A stretch of DNA of 64,000 nucleotides from Rhodanobacter sp. (GTDB lineage Bacteria > Pseudomonadota > Gammaproteobacteria > Xanthomonadales > Rhodanobacteraceae), in the NCBI GenBank assembly GCA_004298045.1, contig SCRM01000021.1, positions 124,001 to 188,000 on the forward strand, written 5' to 3'. Positions within the stretch are counted from its first letter, which is position 1; each line of letters begins with the position of its first letter. The position numbers were made by a program, and so were the translations under genes. Positions 47,290-57,362 of the stretch are shown in pieces. Under the pieces are notes generated by a model. That model was not told the origin of the DNA. It saw only the letters and a list, made by a program, of their open reading frames with translations, and ran no database searches.

Positions 47290-48765
47290 ATGTGGCCTGC
47301 TCGTGGAAGACGGTGCTTGCGCTGGGTACCGATGTTGGTGGCGGTGGCGATGACGGCAGGGTGTGCGGGTGCCGGCGGGGCACGGCGAACTCCGACGACC
47401 AACGCGCTGTATGCGCAGTTGACGCAGGCGACAGCGGCCTATCAGGCCGGCGCGCGGCGCGTGCGCCAGGGCGACAGTGCGGGCGGCCAGCAGGCGATGG
47501 ATGCGGCGGCGGCCACGTTGCACGATGCCACCACGGCATGCGTGCGTACCGCAGGTTGCGACGTCCAGCGCTTTGCGGCGGTTTACGACCGCATCCTGCG
47601 CGGGGCGGCCGGTGGTGCGGATGATGGCGACACCATCGAGGGCGAATCCACCACCGGCATGGCGCTCGACCAGCACGGTGTGGCCACCTTGCCCGAGGCC
47701 CAGCGCAGCGTGACGTTGCTGCACGGACAAAAGCTCTCCGAGTTGATCGCCATGAATGGTGCGGTGAAGTCCGCGCTGCAGATGTGGCTGACCCAGTTGC
47801 GACCCAACCTCGTCGATGCGTGGATCAACTATCAATACCTGCGCCACGAAATGTGGCCGGCGTACAAGCAGGCCGACCTGCCCGAGGCAATCCTGTTCGG
47901 CATCATGGCCAAGGAGTCCGGCGGCAAGGTGCATGCGGTGTCGCGTTCCGGCGCCGCCGGGCCGCTGCAGTTCATGTATTCCACCGGCCTGCGCTTCGGC
48001 CTGAGCAATACCGGCGGCTTCGATCTGCGGTTCGACCCGGTGGCCGCGGCGCGCGCGAATGCCGAGTACATGAACGAGCAGCTCAAGGTGTTCAACGACA
48101 ATCTCGAACTGACGCTGGCGGCATACAACGCCGGTGAGGGCCGGGTGCGTCGGTTGGTGGGGGCGGATACGGCGGTGAGCTTCTACGACCCGCGCATCTA
48201 CGACCAGCTCTCGCAGGAAACGCGCGACTACGTACCCGCCGTATTGGCTGCAGCATGGCTGTTTTTGCACCCCGACAGCTACAACCTGCGGTTCCCGCGC
48301 ATCGACGGCAAGGCCGGCACCATCGTGCTGAAACGCCCGGCATCGATTTCCGAACTGACGGTTTGCCTTGGTTCGGCCGATGGCATGGAGGAGGGCTGGT
48401 TTCGCACGCTGCGCAATCTCAACCCGCGACTCGATCCGCAGCAAGAGCAACCGGCAGGCACCGAAATGCAGGTGCCGAAACGGCTCGAAAGGGCTTATGC
48501 GAACCAGTGCGTGGACGGCCCATGGCCCATCCTCGCAGCCGATCTGCAGCATGCCGCAGCGCCGGTCGTCATCGCACCGCCGAGCATCGTGCGCGCACCG
48601 GTGAAAGTCGGTACCCGGCGCTACAAGGTGCACCGCGGGGACACGCTGGTCAGCATCGTGCGCAATCTGCGCTGCTCCAGCGTGCAGGAAGTGGCCGAGA
48701 TGAATGGCCTGCACCACCACCATCTGGCGGTCGGACAAACCCTGAAAGTGCTGGCGTGCCGGTAG
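47290..48765 (+). CDS. Membrane-bound lytic murein transglycosylase, MltD-like, with LysM
   Basis: A 491-residue envelope enzyme that cleaves peptidoglycan glycan strands. The N-terminus has a short positive region, then a hydrophobic segment ending in the lipobox-like TAGC. The SLT domain has the catalytic Glu in GIMAKESGGKVHAVSRSGAAG, then GPLQFMYSTG and LTLAAYNAGEGRVRR. The C-terminus carries one LysM domain (YKVHRGDTLVSIVRNL). Between them is about 120 residues of less clear sequence. The ATG at 47290 lacks a strong ribosome site, but fits the signal. The gene diverges from yjgR and converges on the PAP2 gene with only 7 bases between. Confidence 0.9.
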   Translation: MWPARGRRCLRWVPMLVAVAMTAGCAGAGGARRTPTTNALYAQLTQATAAYQAGARRVRQGDSAGGQQAMDAAAATLHDATTACVRTAGCDVQRFAAVYDRILRGAAGGADDGDTIEGESTTGMALDQHGVATLPEAQRSVTLLHGQKLSELIAMNGAVKSALQMWLTQLRPNLVDAWINYQYLRHEMWPAYKQADLPEAILFGIMAKESGGKVHAVSRSGAAGPLQFMYSTGLRFGLSNTGGFDLRFDPVAAARANAEYMNEQLKVFNDNLELTLAAYNAGEGRVRRLVGADTAVSFYDPRIYDQLSQETRDYVPAVLAAAWLFLHPDSYNLRFPRIDGKAGTIVLKRPASISELTVCLGSADGMEEGWFRTLRNLNPRLDPQQEQPAGTEMQVPKRLERAYANQCVDGPWPILAADLQHAAAPVVIAPPSIVRAPVKVGTRRYKVHRGDTLVSIVRNLRCSSVQEVAEMNGLHHHHLAVGQTLKVLACR

Positions 48766-48772
48766 GCCACGC

Positions 48773-49318
48773 TCAGCGCGGAATCACCGGCACGAGGTAC
48801 AGCGACAGCAGGGCGATCACCGTGCCCAGCAAGGCGCCGGCGAGGACATCCGTCGGGTAGTGCAGACCAAGCACCAGCCGCGAGAGTGCCACCAGCACGG
48901 TGAACACGATCAGCGGCAGCGCCAGCATCGGGAACCACGCGCCGGCCACGATGCTGAAGCAGACCGCATGCAGGGTGTGGCCGGACGGAAAGCTGTACTC
49001 GTCCAGCGGCGTGACGCGGGCCACCACGGTTGCATGGATACGGTACGGCCGCGAGCGGCGGGTCATCTGCTTGAGCACGCGGTACACTAGGGACCCCACC
49101 GCGCCAGTGACCAGCATCTGCAGCGCCGCCCATATGCCGCGCGAACCCGGCAACGCGGCCAAACCGGCTGCCAGCGCCAGCCACAACCAGCCGTCGCCCA
49201 GGCGGCTGACCAGGGTGAACAATCGGTGGAGGCTGCGATGGGCACCCCAGCGGTTGGCGATGTGACACCACCGCGGATCGAACGCCCAACCTTGCCGCAG
49301 GCGCGTACGGGTGATCAT
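48773..49318 (-). CDS. PAP2-family membrane phosphatase
   Basis: A 181-residue inner-membrane phosphatidic-acid phosphatase type 2 protein with about five helices. All three catalytic motifs are present: KQMTRRSRP (K-X6-RP), PSGH, and SRLVLGLHYPTD (SR-X5-H-X3-D). It would remove phosphate from a lipid such as phosphatidate, phosphatidylglycerol phosphate or undecaprenyl pyrophosphate on the periplasmic face. Its start overlaps the stop of the GT4 gene by four bases (ATGA), so it is translationally coupled to that glycosyltransferase. Confidence 0.92.
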   Translation of the reverse strand: MITRTRLRQGWAFDPRWCHIANRWGAHRSLHRLFTLVSRLGDGWLWLALAAGLAALPGSRGIWAALQMLVTGAVGSLVYRVLKQMTRRSRPYRIHATVVARVTPLDEYSFPSGHTLHAVCFSIVAGAWFPMLALPLIVFTVLVALSRLVLGLHYPTDVLAGALLGTVIALLSLYLVPVIPR

Positions 49319-50460
49319 GAGGCAGCTTGGAACGGGGGAGCCGTGTGTGCCGCCAGCATGGCTTTCAGCAGGCTCTCCATGTCCTTGATCACGTACTCGG
49401 GTGCGCAGCGCTCGGCTGCCAGCCGGGCGTTGGCGCCGAGGGCGACGCGGATTTCCTGATCCAGCCCGAGCTGGAAGGCGGAGGTGATGAAGCCGCGCGT
49501 GTCGGTGTCCGGCACCAGCAGGCCGGAAATGCCGTTGATCAGGTGCTCATGCGCCGCAGCGCGGTCGAATGCCACCACCGGCAACCCCGAGGCCATCGCC
49601 TCGAGCACGACGTTGCCGAAGGTTTCGGTCACGCTGGGGAAAAGGAACAGGTCGGCGCTGGCGTAGTGGGTGGCGAGCTCGACGTCGTGCAGGGCGCCGG
49701 TGAAGATCGCATCCGGGTAGGCGGCGGCCAGGGCTGCGCGCTGCGGGCCGTCACCGACCACCACCATGCGCGCCTGTGGATTGCGTGCCTGCAGGGCGCG
49801 CCAGGCCTGGAGCGCCAGGCACAGGCTCTTCTCGGCGGCCACCCGGCCCACGCACAGCATGACTGGCGTGTTGTCGTTGGCATACCAACGGGCGCGCAGG
49901 GACGGGTCTCGCCGGGTTGGCGCGAAGAGTCCGGTGTCCACCCCGCGCCGCAGCTGGCGCGCGTTGGTGACGCCGCTACTGTGCAACTCCTTCAGCAGTG
50001 CGCGGGTCGGCACCAGGGTCATTTGGCCGCGGCGGTGAAACTTCAGCAGATGCGAGCGCACCAGCGGGGTAAACAGTCCGACGCCGTAGTAGCCGGCGTA
50101 CTGGTCGAAACGGGTGTGGAAGCCGGTGGCGGTCGGGATGTCCAGCACATTGGCCACGCGCATGGCGGACGTGCCAAGCGGCCCTTCGGTGGCGATGTAG
50201 ACCGCGTCCGGGCGACGTGCGGACCAGCGCTTGCGCAGGCTGCCGCCTTGCGGCATGCCGAACTGCAGCGACGGGTAGCGTGGGATCCGGGCTCCCTTGG
50301 CGTGCACCATTTCAAGCTGGTTTTCGTGGCCGTCGCTGCCGGGGCGAATCACGTCAACCTGGTGCCCGCGCTCCGCCAGGCCCTGGGCGTATCGCCGTAC
50401 GGTCAATGCGACGCCGTTGATCTGCGGTGGCCACGTTTCGGAAACAAAGGCGATGTGCAT
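49315..50460 (-). CDS. GT4-family glycosyltransferase (MgtA/SQD2-like)
   Basis: A 381-residue GT-B glycosyltransferase. The N-terminal domain starts MHIAFVSETWPPQINGVALT, typical of the GT4 branch with plant SQD2 and actinobacterial MgtA lipid glycosyltransferases. The C-terminal domain has VGRVAAEKSLCLALQAW, MVVVGDGPQRAAL and the nucleotide-sugar site FPSVTETFGNVVLEAMASGLPVVA-type EX7E motif. No signal or membrane helix, so it acts at the cytoplasmic face. The ribosome site is inside a strong hairpin. It is coupled to a PAP2 phosphatase gene, which suggests a membrane-lipid acceptor; acceptor and sugar are unknown. Confidence 0.9.
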   Translation of the reverse strand: MHIAFVSETWPPQINGVALTVRRYAQGLAERGHQVDVIRPGSDGHENQLEMVHAKGARIPRYPSLQFGMPQGGSLRKRWSARRPDAVYIATEGPLGTSAMRVANVLDIPTATGFHTRFDQYAGYYGVGLFTPLVRSHLLKFHRRGQMTLVPTRALLKELHSSGVTNARQLRRGVDTGLFAPTRRDPSLRARWYANDNTPVMLCVGRVAAEKSLCLALQAWRALQARNPQARMVVVGDGPQRAALAAAYPDAIFTGALHDVELATHYASADLFLFPSVTETFGNVVLEAMASGLPVVAFDRAAAHEHLINGISGLLVPDTDTRGFITSAFQLGLDQEIRVALGANARLAAERCAPEYVIKDMESLLKAMLAAHTAPPFQAAS

Positions 50461-50467
50461 GGTGGTT

Positions 50468-50489
50468 CTCCGGTGGGTGACCACCGGAG
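50468..50489 (-). promoter_or_regulatory. Hairpin sequestering the ribosome binding site of the GT4 gene
   Basis: CTCCGGTGG pairs perfectly with CCACCGGAG across a 4-base loop, directly upstream of the GT4 start. On the minus strand the 3' arm ends in GGAG, the ribosome site, 7 bases before the ATG at 50460. The opposite arm carries the matching CTCC. Confidence 0.65.
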
Positions 50490-50733
50490 CATCGCGGTTG
50501 CTGGTTGCGCGCGGGCGACGTTCGCATTACGTGGGCACGACACCGGTCGCAGGCGGCGCGCAGGCACGATGCGTTTTACGCGGGCCGTGCGTGGAAAACG
50601 CGGAACGGTATCGGCGGGGTGATTGACCGGTCAGCCGCGCGCGGGAGGCGCAACCAGCGAGCGCGCCACGTGGGTTGGCGGCGGCGTGAAAACAATTCGG
50701 CATGCATGCGACGCGGCGCGCCGCCACGGCGAT
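50490..50733. other. Intergenic region upstream of the GT4 gene
   Basis: About 244 bases between the GT4 leader hairpin and the end of the orphan gene. I saw no PHO-box half-sites, terminator or ORF with protein character. It probably holds the GT4 promoter. Confidence 0.35.
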
Positions 50734-51174
50734 TCAGGCGGTAGCGCCGGCCTGCTCCATCCAGTTTTTGCCCGCGTCGGCCGGCTGGTGCAGGCGTTTC
50801 AGCTCCTGCAGCAGTTGCAGTACCTGACGGTGCTGCGGCAGCAGGCGGTCCTGCGGCGAATGTTTGGTTTCGTGATAGGCCACAGCCAGCCACAGCGCGA
50901 TGCCGCGTAGGGCAACCTCCGGGTTGTCCGAGCGAGCGCGTTCATAGCCGGCGGCAGTGCCTTGCCCCCACGGTAGATAGCGTGCTTCGGGCGAGGTGCC
51001 ATACAGGTGTGGAAACTCGCTGCGGGAGGCCTGACCGATCTCGCGCAGCGTGAGCACGCTCAACTGGCCAAGGCTGCGGCGCGGCAGGGTGTGAATGGCG
51101 TTGGCAATCACGCGCAATTGACGTTCGAGCTGATAGGCGCGAAAGAGGGCAATGGCCGGACTGAGCAGCTGCAT
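50734..51174 (-). CDS. Conserved-looking protein of unknown function
   Basis: A 146-residue protein I do not recognise. It has no clear signal peptide: the first 16 residues (MQLLSPAIALFRAYQL) are amphipathic. It is rich in Arg, Leu and Gln and predicted mostly helical, with a short motif ALRGIALWLAVAYHETKHS in the middle. The C-terminus is helical (LQLLQELKRLHQ). The frame is clean and codon use resembles its neighbours. It lies between the GT4 gene and psd on the same strand, about 100 bases after psd's end. Confidence 0.6.
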   Translation of the reverse strand: MQLLSPAIALFRAYQLERQLRVIANAIHTLPRRSLGQLSVLTLREIGQASRSEFPHLYGTSPEARYLPWGQGTAAGYERARSDNPEVALRGIALWLAVAYHETKHSPQDRLLPQHRQVLQLLQELKRLHQPADAGKNWMEQAGATA

Positions 51175-51275
51175 GGAGACCCCTGGTCGACGAGCCGTGA
51201 AGGGCGATGACGGTGGCGAGCATAGCGGCTCTTCGGCACAATTGCACCGAGCGCGTCACAAAACGACGTTGTATG

Positions 51276-52127
51276 TCAGTTTTGCGGTGGAACCTGGCCG
51301 ATGCGCTGACCGACCCGCACGGTTTGCTGCGGCAACAAATCGTCGAGCTCGGCAGTGCGGTCGGGAAACAACACGATCACCGTCGATCCCATGTTGAAGC
51401 GCCCAAGCTCGGCGAACTTGTCCAGTGCCACGGTGTTGTCGGCGAAGCGTTTGTGCCCGACCGCTGCCGCATAAGGCGGAATGACCAGCCCGTCCCACAC
51501 GGTGGCAATCGAGGACACCAGCATCGCGCCCACCATGACGACGGCAAATGGCCCACGTTCGCCGCGAAAGTGGCAAACCAGCCGCTCGTTGCGGGCGAAC
51601 AGGCGCGGGATGGCATCCACCGCAAACGGGGCAACGCTGAAAATGCGCCCCGGCACATGCACGGTTTCCGTGAGCGTACCGGCCAGCGGCGTGTGCACGC
51701 GGTGGTAGTCGCGCGGCGACAGGTACACGGTCACGAAGCGGCCGTTGCGATAGGGCTCGGCCGCGGCTTCGTCACCGCCGAGCAACTCGGTCGCGGTGTA
51801 CGACTGGCCCTTCGCCTGGAAAATGCGCCCCGCCTCGATGCGCCCGGCCTGGCTGACGCGCCCGTCGGCGGGTGACAGGATCGCGTCGGGCGTGCTGTCG
51901 GGCATGCGCGCGCCGGGTTTCAATTCGCGGGTGAAAAACGCATTGAAATGCGGGTAGGCGCGTGGGTCAGGCTGTGCCGCCTCGGAGAGATCCACGCCGT
52001 AATTGCGCACGATGGTGGCGATCAGCCAATTCTTCCACGGCGCGAAGGTCCAGCGCGTGGCGCGATACACCGCGCGCGAAAGCAGTCGGTGCGGCAACAG
52101 GTATTGCACAAGGACGCGAAAATTCAT
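51276..52127 (-). CDS. psd: Phosphatidylserine decarboxylase proenzyme
   Basis: Makes phosphatidylethanolamine from phosphatidylserine at the inner membrane, 283 residues. The self-cleavage site is MGST near residue 247, where Ser becomes the pyruvoyl group. FFTRELKPGARMP, LSPADGRVSQ, YLSPRDYHRVHTPLAG with the His, and VGAMLVSSI are typical. The very long in-frame upstream extension is antisense to prmB and was discarded; the ATG at 52127 is the family start. It diverges from prmB across a 63-base promoter region. Confidence 0.96.
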   Translation of the reverse strand: MNFRVLVQYLLPHRLLSRAVYRATRWTFAPWKNWLIATIVRNYGVDLSEAAQPDPRAYPHFNAFFTRELKPGARMPDSTPDAILSPADGRVSQAGRIEAGRIFQAKGQSYTATELLGGDEAAAEPYRNGRFVTVYLSPRDYHRVHTPLAGTLTETVHVPGRIFSVAPFAVDAIPRLFARNERLVCHFRGERGPFAVVMVGAMLVSSIATVWDGLVIPPYAAAVGHKRFADNTVALDKFAELGRFNMGSTVIVLFPDRTAELDDLLPQQTVRVGQRIGQVPPQN

Positions 52128-52153
52128 CCGCGGGAGTATACGGGGCCAGCCTC

Positions 52154-52159
52154 TATAAT
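52154..52159 (+). promoter_or_regulatory. Perfect -10 box upstream of prmB
   Basis: TATAAT lies 32 bases before the prmB GTG start, in the 63-base gap shared with the divergent psd. No clear -35 hexamer is found at 16-18 bases upstream. Confidence 0.5.
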
Positions 52160-52190
52160 CACGGCCTTTCCGTTGCCTGCCGGGCCTCCC

Positions 52191-53108
52191 GTGACCGCCG
52201 ACCTTTCGACCATCATCGATTTCATCCGCTACGGCGCGAGCCGTTTCGCCGAGGCAGGGTTGACCTTTGGCCACAGTCACGACAACCCGATCGACGAGGC
52301 CACGCATCTGGTACTGGCGAGCCTGCATTTGCCGCCCGACCTGCCTCCCGCCTATGGCGCCGGCAAGCTGGTGTCGAGCGAGCGCGAGAAGGTGCTGAAA
52401 CTCATCGAGCGCCGCGTGACCGAGCGCCTGCCGGTGGCCTATCTGGTGGGCGAAACCTGGTTTGCCGGGCTCAAGTTCAAGAGCGATCCGCGCGCGCTGG
52501 TGCCGCGCTCGCCGATAGCCGAGCTGATCGAATCCGGCTTCACCCCATGGCTGGACGAGCGCCACGTCGAGCACGCACTGGATTTGTGCACCGGCTCGGG
52601 CTGCATCGGCATCGCGATGGCCGAGTACAACCCGGACTGGCACGTCGATCTGGTCGACGTCAGCGACGATGCGCTGGCGCTGGCGCGCGAAAACGTCGCG
52701 CTCCAGGGCGTGGGCGAGCGCGTCGAGGTGCTGAAATCCGACCTGTTCGCGGCCGTGCGCGGTCGCCGCTACGACCTCATCGTGTCCAACCCGCCTTACG
52801 TGACTGACGCCGAGTATGCGGCGCTGCCCGGCGAATATGCACACGAGCCCAAGCTCGGGCTCACCTCCGGCGCCGATGGGCTGGATATCTGCCTGCGCAT
52901 CCTGGACGAGGCTGCCGATCTGCTCGCGGATGACGGGCTCTTGGTGGTTGAAGTGGGCGAAAGCGAGCGCGCATTGGCGGCGTTGTTGCCCGAGGTGCCG
53001 TTCGTATGGGTGGAGTTCAAGGTGGGGCAGATGGGCGTGTTCGTGCTGGAAAAACGCGACCTCGTGGCCCACCACGCAGCCATCCACGCCGCTGCCGCAC
53101 GGCGCTGA
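52191..53108 (+). CDS. prmB: Ribosomal protein uL3 glutamine methyltransferase
   Basis: A 305-residue SAM-dependent methyltransferase that modifies a glutamine in ribosomal protein L3. SAM motif I is ALDLCTGSGCIGIAMAEY and the amide-binding NPPYV motif (about residue 200) marks the PrmB/PrmC/HemK group. N-terminal helical sequence and the pairing with aroC downstream favour PrmB over PrmC. The start is GTG at 52191, preceded by a TATAAT promoter element. A GNAT gene follows 3 bases after its stop and then aroC. Confidence 0.94.
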   Translation: MTADLSTIIDFIRYGASRFAEAGLTFGHSHDNPIDEATHLVLASLHLPPDLPPAYGAGKLVSSEREKVLKLIERRVTERLPVAYLVGETWFAGLKFKSDPRALVPRSPIAELIESGFTPWLDERHVEHALDLCTGSGCIGIAMAEYNPDWHVDLVDVSDDALALARENVALQGVGERVEVLKSDLFAAVRGRRYDLIVSNPPYVTDAEYAALPGEYAHEPKLGLTSGADGLDICLRILDEAADLLADDGLLVVEVGESERALAALLPEVPFVWVEFKVGQMGVFVLEKRDLVAHHAAIHAAAARR

Positions 53109-53111
53109 GCG

Positions 53112-53660
53112 ATGGAGCTCGTCACGGCGCGCCTGCGACTGGATGCCTTGCGCCCGGACGATGCTCCGCTGCTGTTCGCGTATCGCGCCGATGCTGCGGT
53201 CAATCGTTATCAGGGCTGGCGTCCGATCACGCTGGTCGAAGTGACGCATTTCATCGAACGGCAGTTGACCGTGGAATTCGGTACGCCGGGGAGCTGGCGG
53301 CAGTTTGCGATCCGCCCGCGTGACGGCACTGGGCTGATCGGCGATCTGGGCCTGCATTTCGTCGATCCGGACACGGTCGAACTCGGCATCACGCTGGCGC
53401 TGGCTCAGCAGTCCCGGGGATTTGCCGGCGAGGCCATGCGCGCTGCACTGGATCTCGTGTTCGGCACCCTGGGCCGGCATCGCGCGTATGCGGCGGTCGA
53501 CCCGCGCAACGTGGCATGTGTGCGGTTGCTGCAAGGCCTCGGATTGCGCCAGGAGGCCCTGTTTCGCGAAGGCTGGCGCGATGGTGCCGGCTTTGCGGAC
53601 GAGGCGATCTATGCACTGCTGGCACGCGAGTGGCGTGCCATGGCAACCGGCGCGGATTGA
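53112..53660 (+). CDS. GNAT-family N-acetyltransferase (RimJ/RimL-like)
   Basis: A 182-residue acetyltransferase of the GNAT superfamily, RimJ/RimL-like branch. It begins [20 protein letters not shown], the motif A region reads [16 protein letters not shown], and a C-terminal [20 protein letters not shown] is typical for this branch. It should move acetyl from acetyl-CoA to an amine of a protein or small molecule. It starts 3 bases after the prmB stop and is co-transcribed with it. The acceptor is unknown. Confidence 0.9.
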   Translation: MELVTARLRLDALRPDDAPLLFAYRADAAVNRYQGWRPITLVEVTHFIERQLTVEFGTPGSWRQFAIRPRDGTGLIGDLGLHFVDPDTVELGITLALAQQSRGFAGEAMRAALDLVFGTLGRHRAYAAVDPRNVACVRLLQGLGLRQEALFREGWRDGAGFADEAIYALLAREWRAMATGAD

Positions 53661-53733
53661 ATCTTGTGCGGCGCGACATGGACGGCCAACCCGGCTAAGC
53701 TTGGGTTTTCCGCCATCGACGAGCCCCGCGCCC

Positions 53734-54822
53734 GTGTCCAGCAATTCTTTCGGCAAACTGTTCACCGTGACCACGTTTGGCGAGAGCCACGGGCCGGCGA
53801 TTGGTTGCGTGCTCGACGGTTGCCCGCCGGGGCTGGCGATTGCGCCGGAGGAATTTCGCCATGACCTGGAGCGGCGTGCCACCGGCCGCAGCCGCTACAC
53901 CTCGCAGCGCCACGAGGCGGACGAGGTGGAGATTCTTTCCGGCGTTTACGAGGGCAAGACTACCGGCACGCCGATCGCGCTCCTGATCCGCAATACCGAT
54001 CAGCGCAGCAAGGATTACGGTGCCATCGCGCAGACCTTTCGCCCCGGCCACGCCGATTACACCTATTGGCAGAAGTACGGCATCCGCGATCCACGCGGCG
54101 GCGGGCGTGCTTCGGCGCGCGAAACCACGATGCGGGTGGCGGCGGGCGTGGTCGCAAAAAAATGGCTGGCCGAACGCTACGGCGTGCACGTGCGCGGCCA
54201 TCTCGCGCAGCTTGGCGACATCGTGCCCGAGGGTTTCGACTGGGACGCGGTCGAACAGAATCCGTTTTTCTGGCCGCACACGGCGCAGGTGCCGGCGCTG
54301 GGGGCCTACATCAATCAACTGCGCCGCGCCGGAGATTCGGTCGGCGCGCGCGTACGCGTGGTGGCCGACGGCGTGCCGCCGGGCTGGGGCGAGCCGATCT
54401 ACGGCAAGCTCGATGGCGATCTCGCCGCGGCACTGATGTCGATCAACGCGGTCAAGGGCGTGGAGATCGGCGACGGTTTTGCGGCCGTCACCCAGCATGG
54501 CAGCGAGCATCGCGATGAGCTTTATTTGGACGGCTTTACGTCCAATCACGCGGGTGGCATCCTTGGCGGCATCAGCAGCGGTCAGGCGGTGGTTGCCACG
54601 ATCGCGCTGAAACCCACGTCCAGCATCCTCGTCCCCGGCCACAGCGTGAACCTGGCCGGCGAGGCGGTGGACGTGGTGACCAAGGGGCGGCACGACCCCT
54701 GCGTCGGCATCCGCGCCACGCCCATCGCCGAGGCGATGATGGCGCTGGTGCTGATGGATCACGCCTTGCGCCAGCGCGCGCAGTGCGGCGACGTGGGGCC
54801 GGTGTCGCCGCGCATTGCATGA
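53734..54822 (+). CDS. aroC: Chorismate synthase
   Basis: Last step of the shikimate pathway, making chorismate for aromatic amino acids and folate, 362 residues. The family signatures [18 protein letters not shown], the [17 protein letters not shown] segment start and [17 protein letters not shown] are present. Catalytic His residues and the flavin site fall in these. The start is GTG (53734), giving [10 protein letters not shown] like relatives; no strong ribosome site is seen. It sits between prmB-GNAT and the asd-fimV-trp genes. Confidence 0.97.
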   Translation: MSSNSFGKLFTVTTFGESHGPAIGCVLDGCPPGLAIAPEEFRHDLERRATGRSRYTSQRHEADEVEILSGVYEGKTTGTPIALLIRNTDQRSKDYGAIAQTFRPGHADYTYWQKYGIRDPRGGGRASARETTMRVAAGVVAKKWLAERYGVHVRGHLAQLGDIVPEGFDWDAVEQNPFFWPHTAQVPALGAYINQLRRAGDSVGARVRVVADGVPPGWGEPIYGKLDGDLAAALMSINAVKGVEIGDGFAAVTQHGSEHRDELYLDGFTSNHAGGILGGISSGQAVVATIALKPTSSILVPGHSVNLAGEAVDVVTKGRHDPCVGIRATPIAEAMMALVLMDHALRQRAQCGDVGPVSPRIA

Positions 54823-54853
54823 TGCACCGGCAGCCAACGCATACCTGCGAGCC

Positions 54854-55884
54854 ATGAGTGAGCCACTGCGAGTCTGGGTTTCCCGCCCCACGTTCGACGA
54901 CGTGATCGCACGCTTGTGGCCGCATTTCGAAGTACTCGCCGAACCGGAGGAGCGGAAGTTTTCGCCGGCCGAACTGGCCGCCAGGCTCGCCGCTTGCGAC
55001 GCCGCCATCGTCGGCATGAAAGAGCGCGTCGACGCCGCTGCGGTCGCCAACGCCAAGCGGCTGCGCATCGTCGCCAACCTCTCCGTCGGCTATGACAACC
55101 TCGATGTCGGCGCGCTGGGTGCGGCCGGCATCGCCGCCAGCAATACCGCCGGTGTACTGGATGAAAGCGTCGCCGATTACGCCTGGGCGTTGATGCTGGC
55201 GGCGGCGCGTGGCGTGGGTGCCGCCGAGCGCTGGATTCGCGCCGGCCAATGGCACTCGATCGAATTCAAGTCGTGGCTCGGGCTGGATGTCCACGGCCGC
55301 ACGTTGGGCATTCTCGGCATGGGCCGCATCGGCCGCGCGATCGCGCACCGTGCGGCCGGTTTCGCGATGCCGGTGATCTATCACAACCGTTCGCGCCTGT
55401 CCGAAACCACCGAGCGCGAATGCAACGCGCGCTACGTGGACAAGGCCACGCTGCTGCGCGAAGCCGATGTGCTGGTGCTGGTGGTGCCGCTCACCGCACA
55501 GACGCGCCACGCGATCGGTGCCGCCGAACTGGCGCAGATGAAACCCACTGCAGTGCTGGTCAACGTCGCGCGCGGCGGCGTGGTCGATGACGCCGCGTTG
55601 TTCGCGGCCCTGCGCAACGGCCAGCTTGCCGCGGCCGGGCTCGACGTATTCGAGGGCGAGCCGCGGCTGCACCCGGCGCTGCTCGAACTGGACAATGTGG
55701 TGCTCAGCCCGCACATCGCCAGCGCCACCGTCGACACCCGGCGCGCGATGACCGCGGTAGCGGTCGACAATGTGCTGGCCTGCTTCGGTTTTGGCGCGCA
55801 TGCCGGGCGCCCGCCCAATCTTGTCAATTCCACTGCGCTGGCCGCGGCCGGCGTGTCGTTTCCACCCCACCAAGAAATCACCCG

Positions 55885-55888
<4 letters not shown>
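54854..55888 (+). CDS. D-2-hydroxyacid dehydrogenase (glyoxylate/hydroxypyruvate reductase type)
   Basis: A 344-residue NAD(P)-dependent dehydrogenase. The NAD site is LGILGMGRIGRAIAHRAAG (about residue 155). Catalytic Arg, Glu and His fall in VNVARGGVVDD, FEGEPRLHP and LSPHIASATVDTRRAM. It resembles GhrB/GyaR-type glyoxylate or 2-ketogluconate reductases. The ATG at 54854 is preferred; one 13 codons upstream is in frame. It overlaps asd by four bases (ATGA). Substrate assignment is by family only. Confidence 0.9.
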
Positions 55889-56909
<1,021 letters not shown>

Positions 56910-56913
<4 letters not shown>

Positions 56914-57200
56914 GGGGGCTGCCCATCGCGCTGGCATGGTTCGGGATGTGTGCGGCCCCAGCATTGCTGGCGCAGACACCGGGCTCCGAGCCGGGATCAC
57001 GCGCGCCGGCGGCGACGGTCACGTCCATCCGGCAGCAGCGCGCGGCGGTTGAGCAGCTCAAGCACGCCGTTGCCAGCAAGGAGGCTGGCAGCCGCGCGGC
57101 GGCAGCGCAGCTGCAGCAAAAAGACGCAACGATCGCCGAACTGCAACGGCAATTGCAGGCGGTGAAGCCGGTGCCGATGCCGGCGACCAAGGTTCGTTAA
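56910..57200 (+). CDS. Small exported coiled-coil protein between asd and fimV
   Basis: A 96-residue protein whose ATG overlaps the asd stop (ATGA). It has a signal peptide (hydrophobic residues 5-20, ending near LLAQT), a Pro/Ser/Gly-rich stretch, then a coiled coil (residues about 40-82, QQRAAVEQLKHAVASKEAG and QLQQKDATIAELQRQLQ) and a short Pro-rich tail. I do not recognise a family. Coiled-coil segments like this also occur in FimV, encoded next, so a role in the same envelope structure is possible but unproven. Confidence 0.7.
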
Positions 57201-57259
57201 GCTGCCGCCGCGATCTGGAATGTGTCGCAGCAATGCGTTGCAAGTCACCGTTCCAGCTA

Positions 57260-57288
57260 TTGTTGATCAGCCACTATCTAACTAAAGT
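57260..57288 (+). promoter_or_regulatory. Probable sigma-70 promoter of fimV
   Basis: TTGTTG at 57260-57265 and TAAAGT at 57283-57288 are separated by 17 bases, 75 bases upstream of the fimV start in a 162-base gap. Confidence 0.5.
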
Positions 57289-57362
57289 GGCGCATCGTTT
57301 GGGTGAAGCACCGCCATGGTGACGGTCTCGCCAAGGGCCACGGCTTGTTCGGGGGAGACGTG

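Noticed and set aside
47173-48738. N-terminal extension of the YjgR-like protein to about 1020 residues
   Set aside because: The extension is antisense to the MltD-like gene and has no homologous look; a good ribosome site and the family start are at 47172.
52128-53882. N-terminal extension of Psd to 868 residues
   Set aside because: Antisense to prmB, GNAT and aroC; the family start MNFRVLVQYLLP is at 52127.
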